Part shown: positions 51,430 to 63,961 of the stretch, one piece after another
Layout of the letters: the number at the start of each line of letters is the position of its first letter
Position numbering within the stretch: position 1 is the stretch's first letter
Assembly: GCF_023856365.1 (NCBI RefSeq)
Contig: NC_064533.1
Coordinates: 35,202,118 to 35,266,117 of the forward strand
Source of the DNA: Brienomyrus brachyistius
Taxonomy: Eukaryota > Chordata > Actinopteri > Osteoglossiformes > Mormyridae
Direction of reading: 5' to 3'
DNA: 64,000 bases
Notes under the pieces: model-generated
What the model was told of the DNA's origin: nothing
What the model saw: the letters and a program-made list of their open reading frames with translations, nothing else
The model's database searches: none
Translations under genes and position numbers: made by a program

Positions 51430-53894
51430 CCTGTCTCTTTCAAGCCCCCACAAATGACTTTGATGGACTAAATTCTCAGTGGTGTGCTCTGCTTGTGCTC
51501 TATCAGGTCCAAATTACAGACTCCAAACTTCATAATTTAGTCATTTGATGGCTTTGATCACTTCCTGTTCTAAGTATTACCAGACCTATTCCATTAAAAA
51601 ATTTTTCCCAACTTACAAGAATCTGACTTCTTGCCGTCATTTGCGCTCCCTTATCTGCCAGTTATATTCACAAATTATAGAAGTTTCATTTTATTTAAAG
51701 AAAGTATACGGGTCATTTCTGAAATGTATTCCTCATGGCAGTGCTGGTTGTCTTGGGCACTGGAAAATCCCTCCCTTACCTTTTATTATGTCTTCTGAAT
51801 GCAGGTGAAGTGTAGAAGTGATCTTTGTTTTGTTGGCCCAGCCCTCTAGGGTCCAACTGGTGTGATGGAGGTGCAGTTTGCTACAAGGCCTCCCAGCTGA
51901 GGGAAAGCTTGAAACTGCCTCGGGGCTTATCATGTTTACTTTCATGACTTTTTGCTTATGCACATCTTCATGGGTATTAGTTATTTATAGAAAAGCTAAC
52001 AAAGGTATTTCTAGAGATGATTGGCTTCGGCTGAAGAGACCATTCTGGGTTCCTTGAGCCTTTATGGCTTCTGGGCTACAGGCTGCACTTGCAGCAGTTA
52101 AAGCCGCGCTGTCGCTTAAGAGGAAGCGGGCAAACACCTGCCTCTACCACGAGAAACAAAGACGCACAGAGTCCAGATTTCTATCAGCACGACAGGAAGC
52201 GCGAGTGACATGCCATCCAAACCTGTCCTGCGCAGCTGTTGCAAAAGGGAAGTCACTGAGGCCAGAAGTGGTCTGAATCATGCTGCGAAGGGTGGAGGAA
52301 GTCTACTGGTTTCATTTCAGCTTCATGACTTGGTAGAAGCAGGAAATAAATTTGGCTCTGTTAGCCAGGGCTGCCTGTTTCCCTCCCTCTGCTTCCACGA
52401 ACCAAGCAGGAATACGCCAAAGCCACTTGAATTTCTGGAATGTCGTACAGTGCCGGCTCTGCCAGTTCCACCAAGACGAGTCTCCACCACAACTGAATAA
52501 GCCAAGAAGGGTCTTTCATCCCCGTCTTCCCCCTAACAGTGGAAAGTTGCCTTCTGCAAAGATCCATTCATCTTGATTTTCCGCTGCTCAGCAGAAAGTC
52601 ACACGCATTGACCCAGTTTTGATGGTGAATCTGTGTGTGTATATGTCTGTGGAGGCCATTGCTTCAGTGCTACAGGAGAGCTGGTCCGAGGTCCATTAGG
52701 AGTCCTGCCAGAGGTCGCACTAAGAGCTCCTCAAGGAGTATGTTTTTAAGACAGTGCAGGAAGTGACAGCCATAGAGTGGGTGGAGTGCAAATTAGAATG
52801 GTTTTCTTTCAGTGAATGGGCTTTCAGAAGATCACACCAAGACTGGACAGCTTCTGTGGAGGCGGGGCTTGAAACTGGAGTGTGTCTCAGACTACTCACA
52901 GGAAATCACTCTGTGCCCAAAGGCATCTTCGTGAAACTGGCAAACAAATGCTCCAAATACAGAGGTTAATAATGAAGGAAATACAATGGCAGAGGGACAC
53001 AGCACATCTGCCTCTGTCTTTGCCTAAAAACAGAGAAACTAGACAAGCCGTGAGCTGATAATTACAAAATCATCCATACAAAATATATCGCACAGGGTCA
53101 GCTCATGAAAGTGCCTAACAGCCTGCAACCTCTTCCTAACAGCGCAGCAGTTCGTGGGTATATGTCAGTGCCATGATGCAAATTACCCTGGTTTGGATAC
53201 GGAAAACACACCTATTTCTGTTACCTACAATCATCTTATAATGACAGAACTGAAGACTATTGCGTGGAAATGAAAATGTAATTACCTAGTCATAACGACG
53301 CAATCTCCATATAAACGACCTGCCTTGGACAAAAGTGACGACGAACGTAGTCATTGTGGATGTTATACCGGTATGAGACCACAAGGGGGAGGCAGTGTAG
53401 CGGCATTTGGAGCGTAGCGGGCGCTGACAGTCGACGACGAGCCCGTGTAGCGCAGCAGAGGAGGAGAGGGCTGCTTTAACTTCCTGTATGCTCTGCAAGT
53501 ATCGGCATTCTCGCATTATCGTACATGCCTAAGAGTGCTTAGACGGCCGTGAGTGATAGGGCGCCGGTGTATACGTGATTATATGGCAAAACGCGAAAGG
53601 CAGCCTGAGTAATTAGCTAAATGCGGAGTGTTTACAGCAGCCGGAGCCGCCTGCCCTGCCTCCCTTCCTCCCGTTCGGCTCTGCGTACAGCGGCTGCCGC
53701 TGCGCTGAATCTGGGCTGCCTCAGATAGCATCTGGAGAACCGGCTGAATCAGAGGACACAGCCCGGGCCCTGGTCATTCGCCGCGGATCGGCGAGGAGCG
53801 GCAAGCTGCATGCAACTCGCATTGTAATAATACGAATAAAAAGAGTGTTTGCGAGAATTAGCGCTGCGAGCCTGGATGCGCCTCCTAAGCTGAT
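51430..53894. other. SF3B1-ANKRD44 intergenic region and ANKRD44 promoter
   Basis: 51430-53280 has no recognisable exon or repeat. From about 53330 to 53894 the sequence is GC-rich with many CpGs and is the likely ANKRD44 promoter and 5' UTR. The UTR directly precedes the ATG at 53895. Confidence 0.6.
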
Positions 53895-56800
53895 ATGGCT
53901 GTTCTCAAACTCGTCGATCAGGTAAGGTTTGTGATTCTGAATTAAATAAGGAAATCTCTTTTCAATACCGTAATCTCTTTCAGTGTTTGGCATTAGATCA
54001 AAAATACTCGATGCAGTTTAATAAGTTGTCCATTTGGTAGGAAATGTGCTTGTTTTTCTTGCGCGCACTCGTCGCGGACCGCTATTTTTGGACTGTCACA
54101 TATATTAATACAAGCTGCAAAGCCCGTGCTGTCTTGTGCCTTTGCTTGCTGTTTTTGCCATAAGTATAGTCGTATTTCCTACTTCGTGATTTTTTTTTCT
54201 TACGATAGGGTGGTTAGGGTTTTGCATTGTTTTTTGCCTAGTTAACTTCGCATGTAATTTTTGCTATTAATATTAATATTTCACAGTGTCATCTTACTTT
54301 TTAGATGTTTTCAACTTTGTCCAGAATATTGCAGTTTTTTTTTGTTGTTTTTTTGCTGTGGAGTCATATTTTATCTACGTCATTTGTTTAACTGGATAAT
54401 CTGAATATGTCGAGGGATGGTTTATCCAGTGATTAAGACTGAATGTCAGTCTTTTCACTCATGATGCAAAAACGTGCTTCAACTTCCACTTTGAAAAGTC
54501 GAAGCTGGGGAACGCGTTTGCTGGCAGTTAAGACAGTTTAACGTCGATTATTTATTATTTTAGTAAAAGTTTTCTGTGTTTGTCAAAGTTTATTCATCAT
54601 GATGAAAAGACAGTAAGATGGAGGAATGTTAGTGGAATGCGTGCAGAGGATGGGCCGTGACAGATCGAGTAAACCCAGTAACTTCCTCATCTCATCAACT
54701 TCGACAAAACGCCCATCACAGACCTAACCCAGCCGACCGTCCGACCTGCAGACTTCTCCACACCGATTCTTGGCTTAAACCTCCTACTTTCACATCATGC
54801 TTAATTGCTGTATACCCATAGGCTCCAGACCTCCAACAAATGTGAATAGGAGTTTCAGAAAATAGATGAATGGATGGACGGACTTAATAGTTGTTGTTGT
54901 TGTACCAGTTCAGTTTATTAAAATTCTATCATACTGATAATCCTCCATACAGGATCATTTTACAGAATATACATGGTGACATCACATTTGTCTGAAATAG
55001 GACAGTAGACCTGGTTAAGAATGGCTTAGTGAACGGTGTTAGTGTAGATTGCATATATTATGCACCTATGTGAGGATTTCTAGGCTGGGTTGGTTAAGAT
55101 GTCCTCATCTCCCATCAGTGTTTGGTGAGAAGTATCCAAGCAGCCCCCATCATGTCTGTCATTCCTCTGCTGACGCTCCTTCCATCTGTCACTCCCTGGC
55201 TGTTTCTGAGGCCTTGAACCCCACCGTCCGCAGACCCTCCTCTGGCAGGATTGGGCTTGTCTGTGAGCTTCCCTTCCTGCTGTAAATGTCACTGTGGATT
55301 GGAGACTTTCGCCCCGCGTAAGGCTGAGGGGACCTGCAAACGCGTCACAGGAAGTGCAGCCTGGCTGTCAGGTCAGGGATCATGAGAAAAGGTTATAAGC
55401 AGCATGACATGCCGTGCAGCTGCGTGACCAAGAGGCTGTGGTGATTCGCGCCTCGTGTGACATTTTCCCGTAGTGAAGGCGCGTGCAGCTTGTAGCCCTG
55501 TCTGTGCTGCATCTCCAGCAATGTGTTGCACCATTTCTTCTTTTCAGCCCAGGACAGGAAGTGTAGAAATTTCATGTGCTTGTAAAGCAGAGCATGCTCA
55601 CTGCTACAGACCCATTTAGCCTCACTGCCCAAGAAGGAAATGCACAGGAAGTTCTTCACATCCTCTCTCTCTCACTCTCTCTCTCCCCCTGTCCCTCCCT
55701 CTCTCTCTCTCTCTCTCTCGGCCCTCCTTGGGGAGCTTAGCTTGCACTGGATCGCCTCCTTTGAATGTTGTGTATGAGAGTCAGTGATGCACACACCTTG
55801 TTTTGTATTGTGCATGTGTGTGGTTTTTTTGCATGTTGTTAGAGTTGTTTTTCTGGAATGACAGATTACATTGGTATTAAGAGATAATGCTGCTCAGTCT
55901 CGAGTAGAACACCAGAGATGCCAGAGATGTTGACTTAAAAATAGTTTTGTGTCAGACACTTACAAATCTACTCCAAAGGATTTAATACAGGAGGTGATTT
56001 AAGTCAATTTACAGCTCATTTATTTTCATTTTAATGTCTGTTTTCTATGATCAAGATTTGAAATGGATAGTGGCGGGCAGAATATGGTGGGTTTCTGCTT
56101 AGTCTGTGCTTGTCTGTGTCTTTGAAGAAGGGGGACAGCATTTATCTGATGAAAACTTGAAGGCAAGTTACAGAGTGTAAAGGATGAGAGAATGGTGGAG
56201 GTGGGAGGATGAGAGAATGGGGGAGGTGAGAGGATGAGTGAATGGGGGAGGTGGGAGGATGAGAGAATGGGGGAGGTGAGAGGATGAGAGAATGGGGGAG
56301 GTGGGAGGATGAGAGAATGGTGGAGGTGGGAGGATGAGTGAATGGGGGAGGTGGGAGGATGAGAGCATGATGGAGGTGGGAGGATGAGAGATGATGGAGG
56401 TGAGAGGATGAGAGATGATGGAGGTGGGAGGATGAGAGAAAGGTGGAGGTGGGAGGATGAGAGAATGGGGGAGGATGAGAGAATGGGGGAGGTGGGAGGA
56501 TGAGAACATGATGGAGGTGGGAGGATGAGAACATGATGGAGGTGGGAGAATGAGAGATGATGGAGGTGGGAGGGTGAGAGATGATGGAGGTGGGAGGATG
56601 AGAGAATGGTGGAGGTGGGAGGATGAGAGCATGATGGAGGTGGGAGGATGAGAGAATGGGGGAGGTGGGAGAATGAGAGAATGGTGGAGGTGAGAGGATG
56701 AGAGAATGTGGGAGGATGAGTGAATGGTGGAGGTGGGAGGATGAGTGAATGGGGGAGGTGAGAGGATGAAAGAATGGTGGAGGTGGGAGGATGAGAGAAT

Positions 56801-59800
56801 GGTGGAGGTGGGAGGATGAGAGCATGATGGAGGTGGGAGGATGAGAGCATGATGGAGGTGAGAGGATGAGAGATGATGGAGGTGGGAGGATGAGAGAAAG
56901 GTGGAGGTGGGAGGATGAGAGCATGATGGAGGTGGGAGGATGAAAGAATGGTGGAGGTGGGAGGATGAGAGCATGATGGAGGTGGGAGGATTAGAGAATG
57001 GGGGAGGTGGGAGAATGAGAGAATGGTGGAGGTGAGAGAATGAGAGATGATGGAGGTGGGAGGATGAGAGAATGGTGGAGGTGGAAGGATGAGAGAATGT
57101 GGGAGGATGAGAGAATGGTGGGGGTGGAAGGATGAGAGAATGTGGGAGGATGAGTGAATGGTGCAGGTGGGAGGATGAGTGAATGGGGGAGGTGGGAGGA
57201 TGAGAACATGATGGAGGTGGGAGGATGAGAACATGATGGAGGTGGGAGGGTGAGAGATGATGGAGGTGGGAGGATGAGAGAATGGGGGAGGTGGGAGGAT
57301 GAGTGAATGGGGGAGGTGAGAGGATGAGAGAATGGTGGAGGTGGGAGAATGAGAGAATGAGGAGGTGGGAGGATGAGAGAATGAGGAGGTGGGAGGATGA
57401 GAGAATGGGGAGGTGGGAGGATGAGAGAATGGGGAGGTGGGAGGATGAGAGAATGTGGGAGGATGAGTGAATGGTGCAGGTGGGAGGATGAGTGAATGGG
57501 GGAGGTGGGAGGATGAGAACATGATGGAGGTGGGAGGATGAGAACATGATGGAGGTGGGAGGGTGAGAGATGATGGAGGTGGGAGGATGAGAGAATGGGG
57601 GAGGTGGGAGGATGAGTGAATGGGGGAGGTGAGAGGATGAGAGAATGGTGGAGGTGGGAGAATGAGAGAATGAGGAGGTGGGAGGATGAGAGAATGGGGA
57701 GGTGGGAGGATGAGAGAATGGGGAGGTGGGAGGATGAGAGAATGTGGGAGGTGGGAGGATGAGAGAATGTTGGAGGTGGGAGGATGAGAGAATGGGGGAG
57801 GTGGGAGGATGAGAGAATGGTGGAGGTGGGAGGATGAGAGAATGGGGAGGTGGGAGGATGAGAGAATGGGGAGGTGGGAGAATGAGAGAATGGGGAGGTG
57901 GGAGGATGAGAGAATGGGGAGGTGGGAGGATGAGAGAATGTTGGAGGTGGGAGGATGAGAGAATGGTGGAGGTGGGAGGATGAGAGAATGGGGGAGGTGG
58001 GAGGATGAGAGAATGGGGGAGGTGGGAGAATGAGAGAATGGGGAGGTGGGAGGATGAGAGAATGTTGGAGGTGGGAGGATGAGAGAATGGTGGAGGTGGG
58101 AGGATGAGAGAATGGGGGAGGTGAGAGGATGAGAGAATGGGGGAGGTGGGAGGATGAGAGAATGGGGGAGGTGGGAGGATGAGAGAATGGTGGAGGTGAG
58201 AGGATGAGAGAATGGGGGAGGTGGGAGGATGAGAGAATGGGGGAGGTGAGAGGATGAGAGAATGGGGGAGGTGGGAGGATGAGAGAATGGGGGAGGTGGG
58301 AGGATGAGAGAATGGGGGAGGTGGGAGGATGAGAGAATGGGAGACGAGTCGTAAATGTAGCTACAGGGGCTGCATTTGCATTTTGAGGAAGCTGTTGGAT
58401 TTATTCTGTGATGGGAGGTAGCAGATAGAGGTGAGCACTGCTTGGGTGCTGCTTCATTATTGACCAAAAAGGGAAGCGGTAGCCCTGACATTGGCTGTAA
58501 GATGGCACATGGGTGGCGTGGAGGCCGTGCAGGGGAAGGGGGGGGGTAGCGTACTGTGTGTAGCCACAATGGCCTTAGTGTCTGACAGTTTGTTCATCAA
58601 CTAATTGGCATAGTGTGCGGTTTGGTGAATGACGCGCTCTGCCTTTACCCCCTTTGCAGGCCCCAAACTCGGTGCCACTTCTCGGTGTCCCCATTGTCGT
58701 ATTGCCAGACAGATGGCGCCGTTGTCGCTGGGGCTTCGGCGATTCACTTGGACCTCCAGAGAGTATCATACACAGGCTTATGAGGCTTACTGTGGCAGTG
58801 CAGTATGGATTTTTACAGAGCTCCATTAAGGGATTCTCATGCAGCTGTGGTGTCCCAGTCTGAAGTCAAGTATGGGTGCGAAGCTTTGTGCACGTGAGGC
58901 TGGACACGACTCGTATAAATTCCTCCTGCATGGAGCAGCAGGCTTCAGCCAGCCACTGTAAATCAGCGCTCCACATGCCAGCAGTGCTGCTTTCATTCCC
59001 GTGGAGCGGCAGCGGTGGATGTGCTCGGCATTCTGGGCCACTGCTGAACCAAAATGGCTGGCATGGATTATATTATTCCAAAACATGGAGCCACCGTGCC
59101 AGAAACTAGAGGGATTGGCTCAAACGCGGAGGCATAAATAATGGGTGAGGCCTCGGGTCTGAGCCTTATCGAGTACATTTGCAGTTATGTGTGTTTGTGC
59201 TGGTTTTATCGTCCTGAGGCGACTGGTGGCCATACAGAAAGTAGCACGGCATATCCCTCTTTGAGAATTGCACGGTTCTCGTGTAAGGCTTTGTCTGACT
59301 CTTTAAATGGAAGTGAAAATGTTGTCTGAGCTTCCTCTTTCTTTGTAATCTTGGCAAAGGCGAAAGAGATGTAGGTAGACGTACGAGGGCGGGAGGGCAG
59401 CCACAGGAAGTGGCAGGTCGTCATTTCTGTAGCCAGAGTCATGTGGATCTGCCTCATCTCAACCTGCGAACCGGCTGACGCACAGCAGCCAGTCGTTTCA
59501 CACCTCGGTCACATGGAAGAGGAGTCTATTTCGACAGCTGTTAACGGATATTTAGATTCAAACTGTAAGGTCCTTTCTGGTTGGTCTGTGAGGAGTGCTT
59601 CGTACAGCGCAGTGTTACAGTTCCTAATTTGGTATCCGACTGAATGACGGGCTAATTTGTGGTTTCACTGGGCTCTCCTCCGGATGTTTGTTGCATTGAG
59701 TGGGTTTGGTTGCCAGGTCCTGCCTCAGAAGAATTGAACGGCTCCTTCTAATATCCACAATTAATGGTTATAACCGAATCCTCTTATATAGTATATGCTA

Positions 59801-62298
59801 GACAAACAATAAGCAGGTCACCTAGGAAACATTGCAAAGTCTAATTTTGTCTGAATTCTGTCGTCATGTGACGATGTGATAATTAACAGGCCAGCAGGGT
59901 GTTGTTTCTGTGCTTTTGTTGCAGGGCCTGTTTTCATCAGCCTACCTGTTTTTCCAAAATGGCTAACTGCAGCTATAGTGGGGGGTCTGTATGGGGCTGG
60001 ATGGACAGTGGGATGGGGGTGTCTGTATGGGGCTGGATGGACAGTGGGATGGGGGGTCTGTATGGGTCTGTATGGACAATGGAATGCGAGGTCTGTATGG
60101 GTCTGCATGGACAGTGGGATGGGGGGTCTGTACAGGGCTGATGGACAGTGGGATAGGGGGTCTGTATGGGTCTGCAAGGACAGTGGGATTGGGGGATGCA
60201 AGGTTGTCAGCTGAGTAGCTTATTGGCTGACTGCGAAGTGGCAATGCTCCTGATGTCTGTGGTTATTTGGGGAGGGTGTGCGGGGGGGGGGGGCGGGGGT
60301 GGCATGTGTGAGTTCACTCTAATCACAGCCCTGCTTCCTCAGCCCCCGCTGATCCAGGCCATATTCACTGGCGACCCGGAGGAGATCCGGATGCTGATCT
60401 ACAAGTCAGAAGACGTCAATGTTCTGGTAGGTTCCATCAGCATGTCGCTCACCAGCAGCGTCGCTTAGGCTTCCTGTTAGACTCCCCCTGCAGAAAAGCA
60501 GAAAGGCCTGTGATTCAAATCCTGAATAAAGAACCGAGCGTAGAATCGACATGACTGCATTGACGGCTGCCGGAAGGCCGTGTGGCCATGTGGATGCCCA
60601 TGTGTACCGGAAGGCCGTGTGTACCAGAAGGCCATGTGTACCAGAAGGCCATGTGTACCAGAAGGCCATGTGTACCAGAAGGTCATGTGGCCATGTGGAC
60701 GCCCATGTGTACCAGAAGGTCATGTGGCCATGTGGACGCCCATGTGTACCAGAAGGTCATGTGGCCATGTGGACGCCCATGTGTACCAGAAGGCCATGTG
60801 GCCATGTGAACGCCCATGTGTACCGGAAGGCCATGTGTACCAGAAGGCCATGTGTACCAGAAGGTCATGTGGCCATGTGGACGCCCATGTGTACCGGAAG
60901 GCCATGTGTACCAGAAGGCCATGTGTACCAGAAGGCCATGTGGCCATGTGGACGCCCATGTGTACCGGAAGGCCATGTGTACCAGAAGGCCATGTGTACC
61001 AGAAGGCCATGTGGCCATGTGGACGCCCATGTGTACCGGACGCCCATGTGTACCAGAAGGTCATGTGGCCATGTGGATGCCCATGTGTACCGGAAGGCCA
61101 TGTGGACGCCCATGTGTACCGGAAGGCCGTGTGTACCAGAAGGCCATGTGTACCAGAAGGCCATGTGTACCAGAAGGCCATGTGTACCAGAAGGTCATGT
61201 GGCCATGTGGACGCCCATGTGTACCGGAAGGCCATGTGTACCAGAAGGTCATGTGGCCATGTGGACGCCCATGTGTACCAGAAGGTCATGTGGCCATGTG
61301 GACGCCCATGTGTACCAGAAGGTCATGTGGCCATGTGGACGCCCATGTGTACCAGAAGGCCATGTGGCCATGTGGACGCCCATGTGTACCGGAAGGCCAT
61401 GTGTACCAGAAGGCCATGTGTACCAGAAGGTCATGTGGCCATGTGGACGCCCATGTGTACCGGAAGGCCATGTGTACCAGAAGGCCATGTGTACCAGAAG
61501 GCCATGTGGCCATGTGGACGCCCATGTGTACCGGAAGGCCATGTGTACCAGAAGGCCATGTGTACCAGAAGGCCATGTGGCCATGTGGACGCCCATGTGT
61601 ACCGGACGCCCATGTGTACCAGAAGGTCATGTGGCCATGTGGATGCCCATGTGTACCGGAAGGCCATGTGGACGCCCATGTGTACCGGAAGGCCATGTGG
61701 ACGCCCATGTGTACCGGAAGGCCATGTGGACGCCCATGTGTACCGGAAGGCCATGTGGTCTCCTAGCATTTCGGCCATGTAAATCGCCGCTGCTGCTGTA
61801 TTAATTCCAGGGTCAGGCCAGCTATATGGTCGCAATGATCCTATTCATTTAAAACGTAGTTTTAAATCACACCTGTGATATCTGGTTGCATTTGTCAATT
61901 TGGCTTGTAATGTAAACAGTGACTGCTCAGAAGCACTCACTGATCCGGTGTGGACATTTCATCTGCTTTGCATAAGGAGACAGCCATATTCCAGTGACCT
62001 GCAGTTTTATGCAAACACAGGTACAGTTTGCATGTAAATGGCTGAAGGGTGAAGGGTGGCCCCACGGCGATATGAGAGGCCTGCAGCTTCACTGAAAATG
62101 TCGTTCATTTGGTCTCCCTTCCCTTAGCTCTATGACTCTCGGTTCCTTCGGAAGGCACTTACTTAGAACTGCTCCGTGGGCCTGAGTGCAGTTCCTCTGG
62201 GCACTGGGGATGCCAGATAGTCAGTGCATGCAGCAGGAGGGACAAAAGGTGCTCCTGCAAATGCCGGCCTTGGTTGCATACAGTAGAAACGTGCATTG

Positions 62299-62344
<46 letters not shown>

Positions 62345-63961
62345 CCCCCCCAGGATGCTGAGAAACGCACCCCCCTCCATGCGTCTGCTTTCCTGGGCGA
62401 TGCTGAGATCACAGAGCTGCTCATCCTCTCAGGTATGACCCATTACCCCCTGAGTCGGGTAAGTAAGGTACAGTGCCTGTTAGGGGGAAAGCGAAGGAAG
62501 CAAACAGCTATAGTACCTTTGATTGGGGACAGACAGCTGATGAGCACTGGGGTCTAATTAGTGATTAAAGAGAGTGTTTCATTAGCTCTTAGTAAAGGAC
62601 CCTGATGCCTGACCCCATTACCAGTTGTATCTCTGGCATGACCTGAAGCCATTTGTATTGTGTTTACCCAAAATGGCTCCTTTATTTCTCTCCTGCCTGC
62701 TGCTTCCTATAAACCTATTTGTACTCCTGTTCCCAGATATAGCCCCTGCTGCTTCCTCGCAGTGCCGTTTCGGGTTGTTCTGCTGTCCATCCACCTTACA
62801 CACGTTTCACTGTTATTTAAGATCACAGCTTCTACCAAAAAAGACAGTCATCAGCTGAATTGCCTTTAAATGCGAAGTGTCCCGTCAGGATATCAGTGTT
62901 GTGTAATTCTTAGCACTGTGAGGAGACTCTCCGGTGAAGTGAATGGTCTCTCTGCAGGGGCTCGTGTCAATGCCAAAGACAACATGTGGCTGACTCCACT
63001 GCACCGGGCAGTGGCATCTCGCAGTGAGGTGGGAACAGCACACACACGTTGACGCGTCCCTCTGTCTCATGCACGTTGTCGCACACTGCACACACGACCG
63101 CGCTCCTGCCTCTCATGCACACCGCTACACATAGCACACCTCTCATGCTCACAGCACACACCAATGCGCTCCCTCCTCCCTCTCATGCTCACAGCACACA
63201 CCAATGCGCTCCCTCCTCCCTCTCATGCTCACAGCACACACCAATGCGCTCCTCCCTCTCATGCTCACAGCACACACCAATGCCCTCCTCCCTCTCATGC
63301 TCACAACACACACCAACGCGCTCCTCCCTCTCATGCTCACTGCACACACCAACGCGCTCCTCCCTCTCATGCTCACAGCACACACCAATGCGCTCCTCCC
63401 TCTCACACACACTGCCGCACACAGCACTGAACACACCAGGGTGTAATCCTCAGTGATGAACACTGATCTGTTTCGACGCTCCCTGTGGTAATGTCATTCA
63501 TGCACGCAGTACAGACATACCTACCATCACAGGTGAAGTTAGTGGTAGACAGAGGCACCCATAACCATATTCCCACTTTATTATACAGATTCTTACATAA
63601 CATGGACCCATAGATCCATGCCAGTGTCCTTCAGTTTGGCCTAAGCAATTGTCAGTGAGATGCCTGGTCTCACTGAGCTCCCATTTGGATGTGACTTTAT
63701 GCTTAGGGGTATCCTGCTTTCTGCATTTGCTCAGTGTACGTGTGATGTCCCATGTACCAGGAGGCCGTACGTGTGCTGATCCGCCACTCCGCAGACGTAA
63801 ATGCACGTGACAAGAACTGGCAGACTCCACTGCACGTGGCCGCTGCCAACAAGGCCCTGCGCTGCGCAGAGGTCATCATCCCGCTGTTGAGCAGTGTCAA
63901 TGTGTCTGACCGCGGGGGGCGGACCGCTCTGCACCATGCCGCCCTCAACGGGCACACAGAG
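53895..63961 (+). CDS. ANKRD44: Ankyrin repeat domain 44 (PP6 regulatory ankyrin subunit), 5' part only, 5 exons
   Basis: Exons in the window: 53895-53921, 60343-60426, 62354-62432, 62958-63028, 63761-63961; the gene continues past the edge with a donor at 63962. The first 154 residues start [17 protein letters not shown]. Ankyrin repeats follow in order: [17 protein letters not shown] (repeat 2), [15 protein letters not shown] (3), [20 protein letters not shown] (4) and [13 protein letters not shown] (5). ANKRD44 is preferred to its paralogue ANKRD28, because [21 protein letters not shown] and DNMWLTPLH are ANKRD44-type, and because it lies next to SF3B1. The protein (about 950-1000 aa in vertebrates) is thought to be a scaffold subunit of protein phosphatase 6, serving substrate targeting; this comes from the family. 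Intron 1 is 6.4 kb, and introns 1, 2 and 4 carry minisatellites. Confidence 0.95.
54770..54895 (+). repeat. degraded SINE/L2 tail
   Basis: Contains 'cataggctccagacctcc...aggagtttcagaaaatagatgaatggatgg', the decayed end of the SINE family seen at 8032. It is in ANKRD44 intron 1. Confidence 0.6.
55664..55722 (+). repeat. CT-rich microsatellite
   Basis: Interrupted (CT)n with C-runs in ANKRD44 intron 1. Confidence 0.8.
56182..58342 (+). repeat. 2.2-kb purine-rich minisatellite, 22-25 bp unit, about 88 copies
   Basis: The common unit is gaggtgggaggatgagagaa followed by tgggg (25 bp), with 22-24 bp variants (atgatgg, aatgagg, aatgtggg). The plus strand is almost purely G, A and T with hardly any C, so one strand is purine-biased over two kilobases. 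A block of about 250 bp beginning at 57134 recurs almost unchanged 313 bp later (57447), showing higher-order duplication. The minus strand has long open frames (up to 847 codons, His-Ser-Pro-Leu rich); they arise from the repeat and are not genes. Confidence 0.95.
59978..60192 (+). repeat. 34-36-bp minisatellite, about 6 copies
   Basis: The unit reads about 'gggggtctgtatgggtctg' then 'atggacagtgggatg'. Copies differ by small indels. It lies 150 bp upstream of ANKRD44 exon 2, in intron 1. Confidence 0.88.
60270..60300 (+). repeat. G-run 40 bp upstream of ANKRD44 exon 2
   Basis: A nearly pure G stretch (ggtgtgcgggggggggg...) in the acceptor-side half of the intron. It could fold as a G-quadruplex; no function is shown. 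Confidence 0.6.
60571..61757 (+). repeat. 1.2-kb minisatellite of a 17-bp unit with composite higher-order units
   Basis: The basic unit is ggccatgtgtaccagaa (17 bp). It alternates with a longer form, 'ggccatgtggccatgtgg' followed by 'acgcccatgtgtaccggaa'. A block from about 60690 to 61130 repeats 566 bp downstream; for example, the rare 'ggacgcccatgtgtaccgg' followed by 'acgccc' is at 61021 and at 61587. Two plus-strand and several minus-strand frames stay open (up to 417 codons, Cys/His/Pro-rich); these are repeat artefacts. It lies in ANKRD44 intron 2. Confidence 0.95.
62299..62341 (+). repeat. (CT)n microsatellite next to ANKRD44 exon 3 acceptor
   Basis: About 21 perfect CT copies run directly into tccccccccag, the acceptor of exon 3 at 62354. 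The repeat therefore acts as an extended polypyrimidine tract. Confidence 0.9.
63110..63420 (+). repeat. 36-39-bp minisatellite, about 8 copies
   Basis: The unit is ctctcatgctcacagcacac followed by accaatgcgctcctcc (36 bp), with 39-bp copies first. Both strands show open frames (up to 135 codons), which are artefacts. It lies in ANKRD44 intron 4, just after exon 4. Confidence 0.9.

Noticed and set aside
52064..52576. several overlapping 60-96 codon frames between SF3B1 and ANKRD44
   Set aside because: Short, on both strands, no conserved motifs or splice partners; looks like chance open frames in moderately GC-rich intergenic DNA.
56026..58569. 847-codon minus-strand open frame (Ser/His/Pro/Leu-rich)
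   Set aside because: It covers exactly the 25-bp minisatellite. The unit lacks stops in this direction and its length is not a multiple of three, so it stays open by chance; no start context, splice signals or family similarity.
60551..61804. 417- and 400-codon plus-strand frames rich in Cys, His and Pro, with overlapping minus-strand frames
   Set aside because: Product of the 17-bp tandem array in ANKRD44 intron 2. Several frames open at once on both strands is a sign of repeat, not of coding.
63049..63456. 135-codon frame with [12 protein letters not shown] repeats
   Set aside because: Read-through of the 36-bp minisatellite in ANKRD44 intron 4.
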